Of a stretch of 64,000 nt of DNA, positions 54,549 through 64,000 are shown piece by piece. Source of the DNA: Gordius sp. MW1 (lineage: Eukaryota > Nematomorpha > Gordioida > Gordea > Gordiidae). The stretch spans positions 4,030,001-4,094,000 of the forward strand of contig OZ038529.1 of assembly GCA_964036665.1 (NCBI GenBank), given 5' to 3'. Under the pieces are notes generated by a model. It made no database searches and was not told the origin of the DNA. It saw only the letters and a program-made list of their open reading frames with translations. Every line of letters starts with the position of its first letter. Position 1 is the first letter of the stretch. The translations under genes were made by a program, and so were the position numbers.

Positions 54549-56690
54549 ATGGGATTATAATATTCCTTAACATAGAGAGTCTGTAGCTTGTTACAGACAG
54601 GATTTACTTGCATTTTTATACTTATTTCAAAGGATGATCGAACTAAAATTTGAGGCAAATATAAATTTTGTCAATATTTAAAATACTTTTAATCAATTTA
54701 TTGCTAATAAATGAAAATTGGAGGATAAATATAACGAGTTTTTAATTGTAATTATACGGTATAGAATTTCAAGTCAAATAAATTAAGCGTTTTAATAATG
54801 ATTCGTACCACAATTTAGGGATTTCAGAATTAGTTGTGTATCAATGGTGGAAAGCTTAATCCAAAGGTATAAATCAATTTTTTAATGGCTGAAATTTTAT
54901 GGGGAAAGGGTCCACACCTGCCCCTATATATGCAAACTATAATATCATGTGTGGGCAACAACACAAAATAGATGTTGCGCCTAAACCTGTTGAAAAGCTA
55001 ATTATTTAGACAGAATATTTTTACGCTTATAATGCGAAAACACATTTAATTTGTTACAATAGAGCCATTGAAAAACTGTAGAGTGTAAAATATGGCTGTT
55101 ATTTTGCCAAACCCCTTCATAAACTTCCTTCTTATTTCACTAAAAAGACATTTTTAAGGAACTTTGACAACTCCAGACATTTGCATGTTTCTAGTAGATA
55201 CACTGATTACAACAGATATATTAATGTTCGAAAAATCACCCTAATATAAGATTAAAATTTATTTTCCTGCATTCTGAAAAATCCGAGCGCCTTAATTGTG
55301 GACCTCTTATTATATAAATCTCCTATACAATGCCCAGTATTAATTTAGCTATACATAAAAATATTATATTTAGGTGAACTATTAAGGCTGGAAAGCTTAT
55401 GATTTATTACCAAAACTATAGATAATTTTCCTCATAATTAAGTGATTTAATTGCCGAATGGGCCATTTATAGAAGAACTGAAGAGACTTGCAATCGTTGA
55501 AATTCTGTGGAATATTAAAAGAGGGAAAATGATATAATCAGATGTTTAGGCCCATATGTGTTTCAGCATCATTAATGAGAGAGCAAGGATTTTATCATCA
55601 TTAAGTTAATTTAATATATTATTTTTTGTCACTTGCTTTACCCTATTCCAGTAAAAGCGTTTGTTTAAAAATAGGTCACAAATTATACAAAGTATTGTTC
55701 TAAGAGTATTAAAATATTAACTTTCTACAATATATTTTGAAAAAAACTATTATTATATAATGCAAAAATAAATCTAGGATTTAGAAAAATTCGTTAATAT
55801 ATTTTATAAAATTACCAATTCATTTACTGCCATCTACAAAACAATTTAATTATCTTTGCTAATCTATGGCAAGTTTCAAAGTTGACATAAATTACTACCT
55901 AAGATCTTTATAAACGTAACTTGAATGGCAAATTGATTAAATGCAGCAATAGACACTGAGTACTTTAAATAAGATAAAATGTTTTTATATTTGAACCGAT
56001 AGACCCTTTTTCTTAAAATGCGTCCTGACGGTATCTTTTTCTCCATAGGTTAAAGGCCTTCTTTTAATTGGGGTATGCATTTATTTGCCCCTTCAATTTA
56101 AAATTAAACTCAGATTCTCGCTAAAAATACAAGGCTCTATTTTGTCAAATTATCCCTATAATTTGGCCCATTTTTAGGAGTTATGGAGAAAAGAGGCTGA
56201 CTAAACAGGGAGGTAGGTATATGATCTCCCTCATCAATCGCACTTTATCACTAATAAATCTTATAATTTTTTTGGTGGTTCCTGGCCTATAAGGCAACAA
56301 GGAGATTTAATCGTAGAGCGCTCTTTTTATATAAATATAATAATTTTGGCGATTCAAATATTGTATTTATTTACATACATATATCAACAAACATTCTATA
56401 AATTAATCAAATAAAACCACTGCAGCTTGTATTATTTTTCTTATAATCTAAACTTTACCTCTCTTAATGATGCGAATTTAAAGGCAGGGTATCCTTAATA
56501 GAAAAAAACACGTTGACGGAATAGGATAGGAAAAAAATGTCCAACAAAGATATAATATTTAGGATCAAGATATTTATTCAACATAAATACAACTATATAA
56601 AATACAAAACGTTCATGATTCAATAGTTGAACAAAACCAATCATATTAATTATGCGTGCATTGAATGATGAGAGTAATTTCGTTTACTAA
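54549..56690. other. 2.1 kb with no recognisable feature
   Basis: AT-rich, short frames only. I saw no family similarity, repeat boundary or RNA-like structure. Confidence 0.45.
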
Positions 56691-56697
56691 AAGTGCC

Positions 56698-56935
56698 CTA
56701 TCTGTCAATTGCGGCCATAAAGCGCGTTAAATCAAATTCTTCTGCATACTGTCCGTCGTCAATATAATCAACTTCTGTCGGGCAATCGTATAATAATTTT
56801 GAACTTCTAATGCGTTTAGATTTATGTTCATGAGATTTTATGTCATTTTGAGAAGCGGGGAAAAGGTCTATGGAGTAATCCGAATTTTCCGCGTCAATGA
56901 CTGCATTGGCTACACCCCTCTTGAGCTTTTGCAAG
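56698..56935 (-). pseudogene. BTAF1: BTAF1 terminal exon
   Basis: Acceptor TATTTTAG, open to TAG. It encodes LQKLKRGVANAVIDAENSDY, an acidic/basic linker (HEHKSKRIRSSKLLYD) and the conserved C-terminal QYAEEFDLTRFM. Undamaged. Confidence 0.8.
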
Positions 56936-57178
56936 CTAAAATAAAAATATATTAATCAAGAAGCAAAGAATCTAGTAAGTAATCTGTTTCCGGAAGAAAT
57001 AAATTAATTTTAAAAACCATCTAAAATTCGAAATCAAAAAACATTATTTAACAGATGTATTATAATAATCAAGCGACCGCAAGATATTATTCTGCAGCGT
57101 AAAAAACACTTATAGAAATCCCTTTAGTTTAACATTCTAAGTAGCTCAGTATGATCAAAGGGTGTTTAAATTACTAAC

Positions 57179-57268
57179 CTCATAATTTTCTCTTCCAAAG
57201 TGTTGATAAGTCGATATACGTTAACCGTCCTCTTTTGTCCTACCTATCCTATGCGCACGATCCATGGC
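57179..57268 (-). pseudogene. BTAF1: BTAF1 exon with motif VI, 4-bp duplication
   Basis: AMDRAHRIG then, after an extra TAGG (minus strand), QKRTVNVYRLINTLEEKIM. The duplication destroys the frame at the arginine finger motif VI. Donor GAGGTTAGT. Confidence 0.8.
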
Positions 57269-57525
57269 CTGCAGCATAGTCAAGTGCAAATATAATTTAT
57301 ACAAGTTGATGAGGTTACTTTTGAATAGATAATTGTTAGAAATTATAATAACTCAAATCTAAACCTGATCCTCATTATAAAAAAATGAAACATAAGAAAA
57401 AACCATGTTTGAAAGATATTTTTTTCTTTAAAACCAGAAAAAGTTGCGTTTTAGAATCCTGCGATATAAAAAGAGCTGTCAAAATAAATACAAAAAAGGG
57501 TCGCTTATACACATATTAAAAAAAC

Positions 57526-57725
57526 CTGCAAATCTTTCATGGGATTCCAATCGTTCTCAAAAAATATCACGGCATCAGCACCGGTTAAGTTGAGGCCCAA
57601 GCTCCGACACGAGTGGTGAGTAAAAGTAAATCGCACCTACTACCTTCTTCGACCCTTGATTCTAGCCTCGCGTTGGCATTAAATTGTTTGACTATTCCAT
57701 GGCGCTCGTTAGCTGTTATCGAACC
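57526..57725 (-). pseudogene. BTAF1: BTAF1 exon with motif V, frameshifted
   Basis: GSITANERHGIVKQFNANAR, CDLLLLTTRVG, then a one-base loss (GGAGCTTGG for GGAGGCTTGG) and LGLNLTGADAVIFFENDWNP in the next frame. Donor GCAGGTTTT. Confidence 0.82.
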
Positions 57726-58221
57726 CTTTAAAGTTATTAATGGGAAAAGAGAAATTTGTAGAAATATATAAAAATTTTGAATAAAATTGTTATTAAATAA
57801 ATTTCTAAAAATATTTCAAATTACAAGAACTTTAAATGTTAAAGTGTTAGTAGTGATTTAATTTTATGACATCGATGCCCCCCCCATCTCAGGTAAGCGG
57901 ATCTATAGCCGGCTTTCCAAACGTCCCAGCGCATGTAGCAATTATAAAATTTTCATGATTTCATAAAATTCGTCATATGAGTAATTATAATTTAGGATAA
58001 TTAACAATTAAACAAATAATTGGCCCTCGCTCTTTTTGATTTAAATGATTTTAAAACTATACCCCACGCCATAACAAGGCTTAACGATACAAAATACTAT
58101 TTCGCACTTTAAGAGAAATTGATTTAGCCTAGAGCACACAAATTTAATAAGTTTAAAAATGAATATTTTAGGAATTAAAAACGAGACATAATTTAGTCGT
58201 TTGCTATAGGCAAATACTTAC

Positions 58222-58428
58222 TTGTAGCGTTAGAAATTTAACGGTGGGAAAAGTTGATTTTAAAAAATTGGCAGTCATTTCTAGAGTATCCACGATTTGG
58301 AAGAAAATAAGAGCTCTGTGACGCAAAGCATTGCCACAAATTTCGGGATCTTTTGCCGTTGATGACTTGCTCACAATATCTGCCATGTCGTCCACATCTT
58401 CGCTTTTGAACGTTATAATGTTGCATTC
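58222..58428 (-). pseudogene. BTAF1: BTAF1 exon with motif IV
   Basis: Acceptor TATCTCGCAG, donor CAAGTAAGT. ECNIITFKSEDVDDMADIVS, then LRHRALIFFQIVDTLEMTAN and FPTVKFLTLQ. Intact, 69 codons, phase 0. Confidence 0.85.
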
Positions 58429-58774
58429 CTGCGAGATAGGCAGCAATAAAATATACAAAATTCTTCGTGTGACATAATTCGATTTGCACAAAAAAAGTTT
58501 TCGATTTATTTAAATTAGAATTACCATACACATTTACCAATAATATTTTCAGAAACTAGGACTGCAAAGTTAAAATGTTACAATTCGCTGACTTAAAAGA
58601 ATTCGACACCATTTAAAATTCGCGCTAAAGAGTCACACAAATTAATTCATACGCGTCAAAAAAGAAACAAATCTGTGTAGATAAGGCATTTTTAAAGCCT
58701 ACATTCGATAATCCTGACGATTTTATTATTTATTAAGAGCCTGTTTCCAAATTACAATAAAATAATTAGTGGAA

Positions 58775-59401
58775 AAAATCACTCCCTATTTTGATTATAA
58801 TTTATAGAGGTTATGGGGGGGGGGTGTTAATTTATGGCAAAAATACTTGTATAATAGATATACTAATATTATAAGATGGATAAATGAGTAATAAAACCAA
58901 TTTTAGAGGGTCATTTTGGCGCCAATTAAATAAAATTCCGTTTTTAGCAATTTATGACAACTTAAAGATGGCCGCCCAACTTTCTCTTTTGTTTAATTTG
59001 ATTAATAGGTAGTATAAAACATTTGTCTCAAATTTGAAACGGTTTAAGAGGGTTCCAGTAATTATGCCATTTTTGCCGTTTCGGCCATTATGAGATGACC
59101 AATCGCCAAAAAAAAATTTTTTCTATGGAGATAGGTCTTACCTATTACTACAAGAAGATTCTATGATTTGGGGGCCAATATCTTATAAATTTTATTGAAT
59201 ATAGCGTCACGAATCGATTTTTTAAATGGCCGATTTTCGACCTTTGAGCGCCCACGACTTGAAAAGTAGTGGCCCAAATTAGCTAAAATCTTCGGAAATT
59301 AATAATTTTACTAGTTTTAACATTTCCACCAAATTTTATAAAATTCTGAGGGGGTGGCCGAAAAACGCCTTTTTATGATCGATTTGACATGGAATGTCCC
59401 T
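58775..59401 (+). repeat. dispersed repeat, diverged relative of repeat A
   Basis: It starts AATCACTCCCTATTTTGATT and ends TGACATGGAATGTCCC. The order of TTTTGCCGTTTCGGCC, GGCCCAAATTAGCTAAAATC and a terminal TTGACATGGAA recalls repeat A (GGCCCAAAATGGCTAAAA, TTGTCATGGAA). No coding content. Confidence 0.5.
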
Positions 59402-60349
59402 ATTTGATTACACTCTTCCAATCGATTTTTAACGTCTGAATATTTTTAATCATTAAATTAAATTCGTTTAGAGTTAAAATAAAACGTAAATTTAATAAAA
59501 CGATTGACGTATAATACCAGTGAAGGCCGTTAGTATCCAAACGACTTAAGTTAAAAATTTTGGTGTAAATATTTGTCGCTAGAAATATTGTTGAATCGTA
59601 AAAACTTCCAGGAAATATCAGAGAAGTTAAATAGTTAAAATTGCAATATTATGGTCCATATGTTGCATAGCTATTGATAAACCCCTGCCAAATTGTTTTT
59701 TATTGGCCTTAGAATTTTATTTGTTCAAACCTGATTTAATCTCAAAATCTTTTTAATATATATATTCAACCCGACCTGAGCCTTATTCGAGCTCGCCTAG
59801 ATATTTTCTTTGAAATTGCAACTTTTAACCATTTTTCAACTTAAATTTATTACCGCAAAATATATAATGTAATAAACATAAACGATTTAAGTTTCCAGTT
59901 TATCCTGTTACAATTTTATCAAATATATTTTTAAATGTACTAAAAAACTTTGAAGTTATTGTCTTTTATTCAACGTTTATAAAAATATCTTTTCTAAGAT
60001 ATCTACATTTGGAAAAACAGAAAAGGCTTCATCCTGAGGTTAACGTAATATTAACCCAACTTTTGAGCCTACCTTATACCCTAAGGTCGATCTCTTGGTT
60101 ATTATTCCCCAAAGACATAAGATAAAAGTTATTGAGATTTATTTTTAGTAGCTAGACTCATAAACTATTGATTTTAAAACGGGAGAAAATTTGGGCAGTA
60201 TATTATAATAATTTAATTAAATCCTAAAACGATCAAAAAAACTTATTTAACTAGATGAGGGGCTGCTGTTAAAATGTTTAATTATGAACCCTATAGGATC
60301 ATTCGATTTTATATAAATGGAGTTAAGGAAAGGAATTATTTTTAAATGG

Positions 60350-61400
60350 CCTACTGTCTACGGCTTGCTATAGGCCGATCTAAAGCTCCGAATCAAACTG
60401 GCCGAATAGACCCTACCCGAGATTTTGAGCCGAGACGGTCTTCGGACCGCCTTGCAGGACAGCTATAAAGCAAGACACTTAATAGGGGTTTGAATCACTT
60501 GCAAGTTTAAAGATTTTTTACACGAATACTTGGCTTCAAGCCACTCTCCCCACAAAATCCAGTGGTCTAGGTATGCGCTCACCGACTGCGATTTCCCTAG
60601 CCGCTTATATTTCTTCTCTATCTTTTAAACAACATATTAACGACCTTGCCCCATTCTCAGTCAATCCCTCCATCTCAAGCCTTATCCGGAATGAAATGTC
60701 AATGTAGGAGTTAATATACCACAATCCTATGCCCAAAAGGATTTGGGTGCAAGTTTAGTGTCGGGGATCCAGGGCCTACCTTCTCTCGACATGCTACGCC
60801 AAACAGCATTGCAATCTTAGGTCATTGGCTTTTGACCAATTCGGTCATGAATGGCTCGCCAGCAAGTTTTCGAAAATGCTCTTAGAGAACTCCATTCTGT
60901 CCTTCAACATAGCCCTCCGCTTAGGCTGTAAATACAGTCACCATACCCCTGCCGGCTTTGTAATTCACTTGTAGATGCGGAAGCGCGTCACCCTCTGCAT
61001 TGTAAATTTAACAAAAGCCCGTATAGTAGGCACCAAAAACAAGCTGCCCTCAAACGGGCAAAAGTTCCCTCCATTCTTGAACCGTCAGATCCCTCTCTCT
61101 TGAAGAGCCGATGCTCCTGACGGTACGCCACTTGTCCCATGGGACCAAGGCCTTTTTAAAATGTGACTACACTTGTATTGACTGCTTGCACCCTCCAACG
61201 ATACTCATGACTCCCTAGGATCGGCAGAGCATCGTAAATCCGTAAAATATTCAGCTTTATCAGAAAACTCCATTTTTATTCCTATCGTCTCGTCGTGCTC
61301 AGGAACGTTTGGGAAGAGCGCTTTAAACATTTTTAAAATACTTATTAAACGCTCGCCTCCTACAAAGTTAATAGTTTCCTACTAAAACAATCGCCATTGC
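60350..61400 (+). pseudogene. decayed reverse-transcriptase-associated ORF remnant
   Basis: Broken frames on the plus strand: LPSLDMLRQTAL, then CRLCNSLVDAEARHPLHCKF, SRHQKQAALKRAKVPSILEP and PDGTPLVPWDQGLF. This order (a CxxC...HxxxC zinc-like segment, RH..LN...., VPS.LEP, RPDG) occurs in the region downstream of the RT domain of some animal non-LTR elements. Many stops; no target duplication found. GC content is higher than its surroundings. Confidence 0.55.
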
Positions 61401-61729
61401 GATCGCTAAATCCAATTTTTATTCCCTGATGGATTCAATGCCCATCTTTAAATAAAACGAAGAAACGGATAATGCCTTTTAATCATTTTATTTCTAAATA
61501 TTTTCGTTCTTGTATCTTTTTATTAATTTTATTATATATTTAATACTTTTCTAAAATAAAGCATGTTGAAATAAAAAAATAAATTCACAAATGATGATGT
61601 ATTAATAAAGTAAACGAGACAATTAATAATTATTAAAAAATTAAGATAATAGTGTAACAATATAATTTTAATATAATTAAAGTAAGATAAATGACATGTT
61701 TTGAAAAAAAATTATGAAAGAATTAACGG

Positions 61730-61995
61730 TTAATATGACAAATACAGACGGTCATGTTCGTAAGTTGGGTAGGGGTAAAATAAAATCACGGATCCCATCA
61801 ATGGTTTGTCCACGATGTTTATAAGCCAATTCTTGGCCAAAATATTGCATTTCTCTAAAGCTACATCTATCGTCCCACCCAATTCAGGGTCTATGCCAGC
61901 ATAAATTGTGGTTCCATCTTTCTTGTAGCCATATGTTAAAGCCGCGTTTAACGTAAAATCATAACCGATTGCATTGCAACAAGTATCGAAATAGC
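61730..61995 (-). CDS. terminal exon of an unidentified gene
   Basis: After an acceptor ATCATGCAG on the minus strand there are 87 codons without a stop to TAA at 61730: YFDTCCNAIGYDFTLNAALT, YGYKKDGTTIYAGIDPELGG, TIDVALEKCNILAKNW, LMGSVILFYPYPTYEHDRLY. Amino-acid composition is protein-like, three Cys, no ATG near the start, so an internal-to-terminal exon. I do not recognise the family. Upstream exons were not found between here and the LINE; a strong GTAAGT donor on the minus strand at about 62216 is a candidate neighbour but its phase does not fit in an open frame. Confidence 0.5.
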
Positions 61996-62249
61996 CTGCA
62001 TGATCATAGTTTTGATTTTAGTATAAATTTTAAAATTATATATGCCATAATCATAGACTAATTAAGGTGCCTAATTATTTTCAAATAATATTGAAGTCGT
62101 ATTTGTAGCTCAAAAAACTGTTTTTTGATCAAAATTGCATTAATAACCTTTCACTACTTCTTAAAATAATAGACATAAATTTTTAATGAATCAACAGTTC
62201 AACTATTAACACTTACGACGCTCCCAAGTCCGTGTGCAAAAAGTGGAGG

Positions 62250-64000
62250 GTTGGCGTCAGGTAACAGGCTATAAAAACCAACTCCAAAATTATGATAATT
62301 TTAAACAAGATTTTACAAGAAAAGGCTAGGGCGTCCTCCACAAACGACGCGCATTGCATACCCCGCCCGTGCCATGTTAAAAATAAACTAGGGTTACTGC
62401 CCAACTCTCAACGAAGGCGGTTAAGGAAATTAGTTGTTGAAAGAATGCGAATAACGTGCTGGAATGTGGGAACGTTGACGGGGAAGAGCATCGAGGTCGC
62501 ACAAATGCTAAAAAGAAGAAAGGTACACATCGCCTGCCTACAAGAGACGAGGTGGAACGGAACGAAAGCTCGGGAATTAGGAGAAGGATACAAGCTTTTC
62601 TACAGTGGGTCACCAAATCGTAGAAACGGGGTTGGTATCGTTCTAAGCGAATCGTTCAAAGACAAGGTGGTGGAAGAGCGTTGTTCCGTCAGGCTAATGT
62701 GGGTAAAGATTGCAGATCAAGGGGGCCTCCTAACCGTTATGTGCGCGTATGCTCTCCAAATTGGGTGTTCGGAATTAGAGAAAGACATATTCTGCGTTTC
62801 ATTGAAAAAGGAAATACAAGGAATAGGACAGGAAGAAAGGCTAATTATTGGGGCAGATTTCAATGCTCACGTAGGGAAAGATCGCCTCGGGTATAAACGC
62901 AATCATGGAGGCTATGGGTATGGTCTAAAAACAAAGAAGGAGAAAAACTCCAAGTATCCCAAGCATATGACATGGCGATCGTTAACACCTATTTTCAAAA
63001 GCGCGAAGATCATATTGTGATCTATAGAAGTGGGAAGCATTTAGTCAAATTGACTATTTGCTTATACGGCGAAAGGACTTATGAGTATGAAGGATTGCAA
63101 AGTAATACCGGGAGAAGAAATCGCCAGGCAACAACGTCCCCTTGTTATGGATCTTTACAGAAGAGTATTTCCCGAAAGAAGAAATATGAACCTCGAGTTC
63201 GATACGAAAGGCTAAAGGATACGTCGACGAACGAAGAATACCATCAAAAAGCCTCCTCACTCTTGGGTGCAAGGAAGTTGCAAAGGGACGTAGACGACGA
63301 TTGGGAGACGCTATCTAAGGACATTAAGGAAACAGCGATCCATGCTACAGACCAAAGGAGGCAAAGCTATGAATAGGGAACTATGCTGGTGGGATCAATC
63401 GGTTAGGGATTTTATCGAAAGAAAGTAAAATCTAGATAGACGGTGGCATAAATCAAAAAAGTCGGGGGATTATCAAGAATATAGAGACGCAAAGAGGGCC
63501 GCAAAAAAGGTCGTTGCAAAAGCGAAGAATGCCGCGTACACCGAGATGGCAAACAAACTGGATCATAGAGGGGGCGATAGGCTTATGTACAAATTAACCA
63601 AGATAAGGGAGAAGAAAAGTCGCGATGTCGGAGTTCTTAAAATAGTCAAAAACGAGAAGGGTCAGACCTTATTCAAACCGAAAGAAGTGATGGAAAGGTG
63701 GAAAGGATATTTTAAGAAACTAAGAATATTGCAAATGACAAGGATTCTCCTCCCAAAATTGAGCCAAATATAAGCATGGTCGAACTCTTTCAGGAGGATG
63801 AAGTTAGGACACAGATGAACAAGATGCAAAAAGGAAAAGCAAATGCCCAGATGGAATACCTATGGAAGCTTTGCTCGGATGTCGTGAAGAAGGAGTCACC
63901 ACCATGACAAACTTCCTTAACAAGATATTGGTAGAAGAGCGAATTCCTAATCAATGGAGAGCAAGCACGATTATACCCTTATTTAAAGGCAAAGGAGACC
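62250..64000 (+). mobile_element. RTE-like LINE, 5' part, decayed, cut by window end
   Basis: From ATG-proximal frame 62292-63020: an apurinic/apyrimidinic-type endonuclease (ITCWNVGTLTGKS, CLQETRWNGTKARELG, LIIGADFNAHVGKD). Later frames: AIVNTYFQKREDHIVIYRSG, CKVIPGEEIARQQRPLVMDL, linker Lys-rich frames (63546-63773), then the RT start (KMQKGKA, LNKILVEERIPNQWRASTII, PLFKGKGD) up to 64000. The arrangement matches elements often annotated as craniofacial development protein 2-like, RTE clade. At least five frame breaks. Confidence 0.85.
62292..62965 (+). pseudogene. LINE endonuclease domain
   Basis: About 220 codons of open frame with the APE-type signature residues (Asn in CWNVGTL, Glu in LQETRW, Asp/Asn in GADFNAHVG). 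The frame leaves the consensus near 62960 and continues in another frame at 62972 (MAIVNTYFQKR). Confidence 0.85.

Larger units (their letters stand above)
56698..58428 (-). pseudogene. BTAF1: BTAF1/Mot1 downstream half, inverted
   Basis: Four minus-strand exons (58428-58222, 57725-57526, 57268-57179, 56935-56698) encode the helicase C-terminal lobe and C-terminus that should follow exon E of the plus-strand half. Phase joins are consistent. Matches: ALIFFQIVDTLEMTANFLKS, ERHGIVKQFN, LNLTGADAVIFFENDWNPMK, AMDRAHRIG, VNVYRLI-TLEEKIM, LQKLKRGVANAVIDAENS and the family tail GQYAEEFDLTRFMAAIDR. Damage: one G lost near 57602 (VGGLGLN region), a 4-bp duplication at 57239-57246 (RIGQKR region), and two residues absent before TLEEK. 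The segment with LRKLCNHP is absent from both halves. Inverting the interval from 28.2 kb to beyond 58.4 kb would restore gene order. Confidence 0.85.

Noticed and set aside
53700..54573. Pro/Gly/Arg-rich frames on both strands
   Set aside because: Arise from GGCCCGGCCC runs in a non-autonomous hAT-like element with exact boundaries.

Overview
The window is animal nuclear DNA, AT-rich, with introns and a very high density of transposable elements. Host coding exons cover only a few kilobases. A Gli/Ci-type five-zinc-finger gene marks it as metazoan; the phylum cannot be fixed from the sequence alone. I reconstructed splice structures by hand from GT/AG sites, codon phase and family motifs, so every exon edge is a prediction.

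Layout. (1) 0.9-9.4 kb, plus strand: a GLI-family transcription factor in ten phase-compatible exons, its 5' end outside the window. It is the only host gene here whose frame is uninterrupted throughout. (2) 13.8-28.2 kb, plus strand: exons of a BTAF1/Mot1 (Swi2/Snf2 TBP-removing ATPase) sequence that lacks the N-terminal part, has at least one frameshift and a DEGH-to-NEGH change, and stops abruptly inside an exon at 28.2 kb. The rest of the same protein (helicase C-terminal lobe to the C-terminus) lies 28 kb away on the MINUS strand at 56.7-58.4 kb, again with frameshifts. The gene has been cut and inverted, or the assembly is mis-joined. (3) Its introns hold a 3.5 kb hAT-like element, two opposite copies of a composite repeat with tRNA-like and minisatellite parts, and a 4.5 kb Ty3/gypsy element with identical LTRs. 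(4) 29-39.5 kb: two autonomous but decayed Helitrons in opposite orientation, one with both termini and its empty target site identifiable, plus fragments of a short Helitron family. (5) 39.8-41.4 kb: an M14 carboxypeptidase with a C-terminal membrane anchor and three frameshifts. (6) 42.2-45.3 kb, minus: DnaJ C-terminal exons, partly duplicated, one copy split by a 1.9 kb palindromic hAT-like element. (7) 45.6-47.0 kb, minus: two unidentified Cys-rich reading frames. (8) 47-54.5 kb: MITEs, a Helitron 3' half and a hAT-like element with perfect 8-bp target duplications. (9) 60.3 kb to the end: a decayed reverse-transcriptase-type remnant, an unidentified terminal exon, and the start of a decayed RTE-like LINE.

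The genes show no functional cooperation; the organising theme is transposon insertion, nesting and rearrangement. Most frameshifts found (BTAF1, carboxypeptidase, integrase of the young LTR element) are single-base losses, so sequencing error must be weighed against true decay. I found no convincing new molecular system. The strongest leads are the inverted split BTAF1, the short-tailed GLI, the compact LTR element and the palindromic element inside the DnaJ exon.
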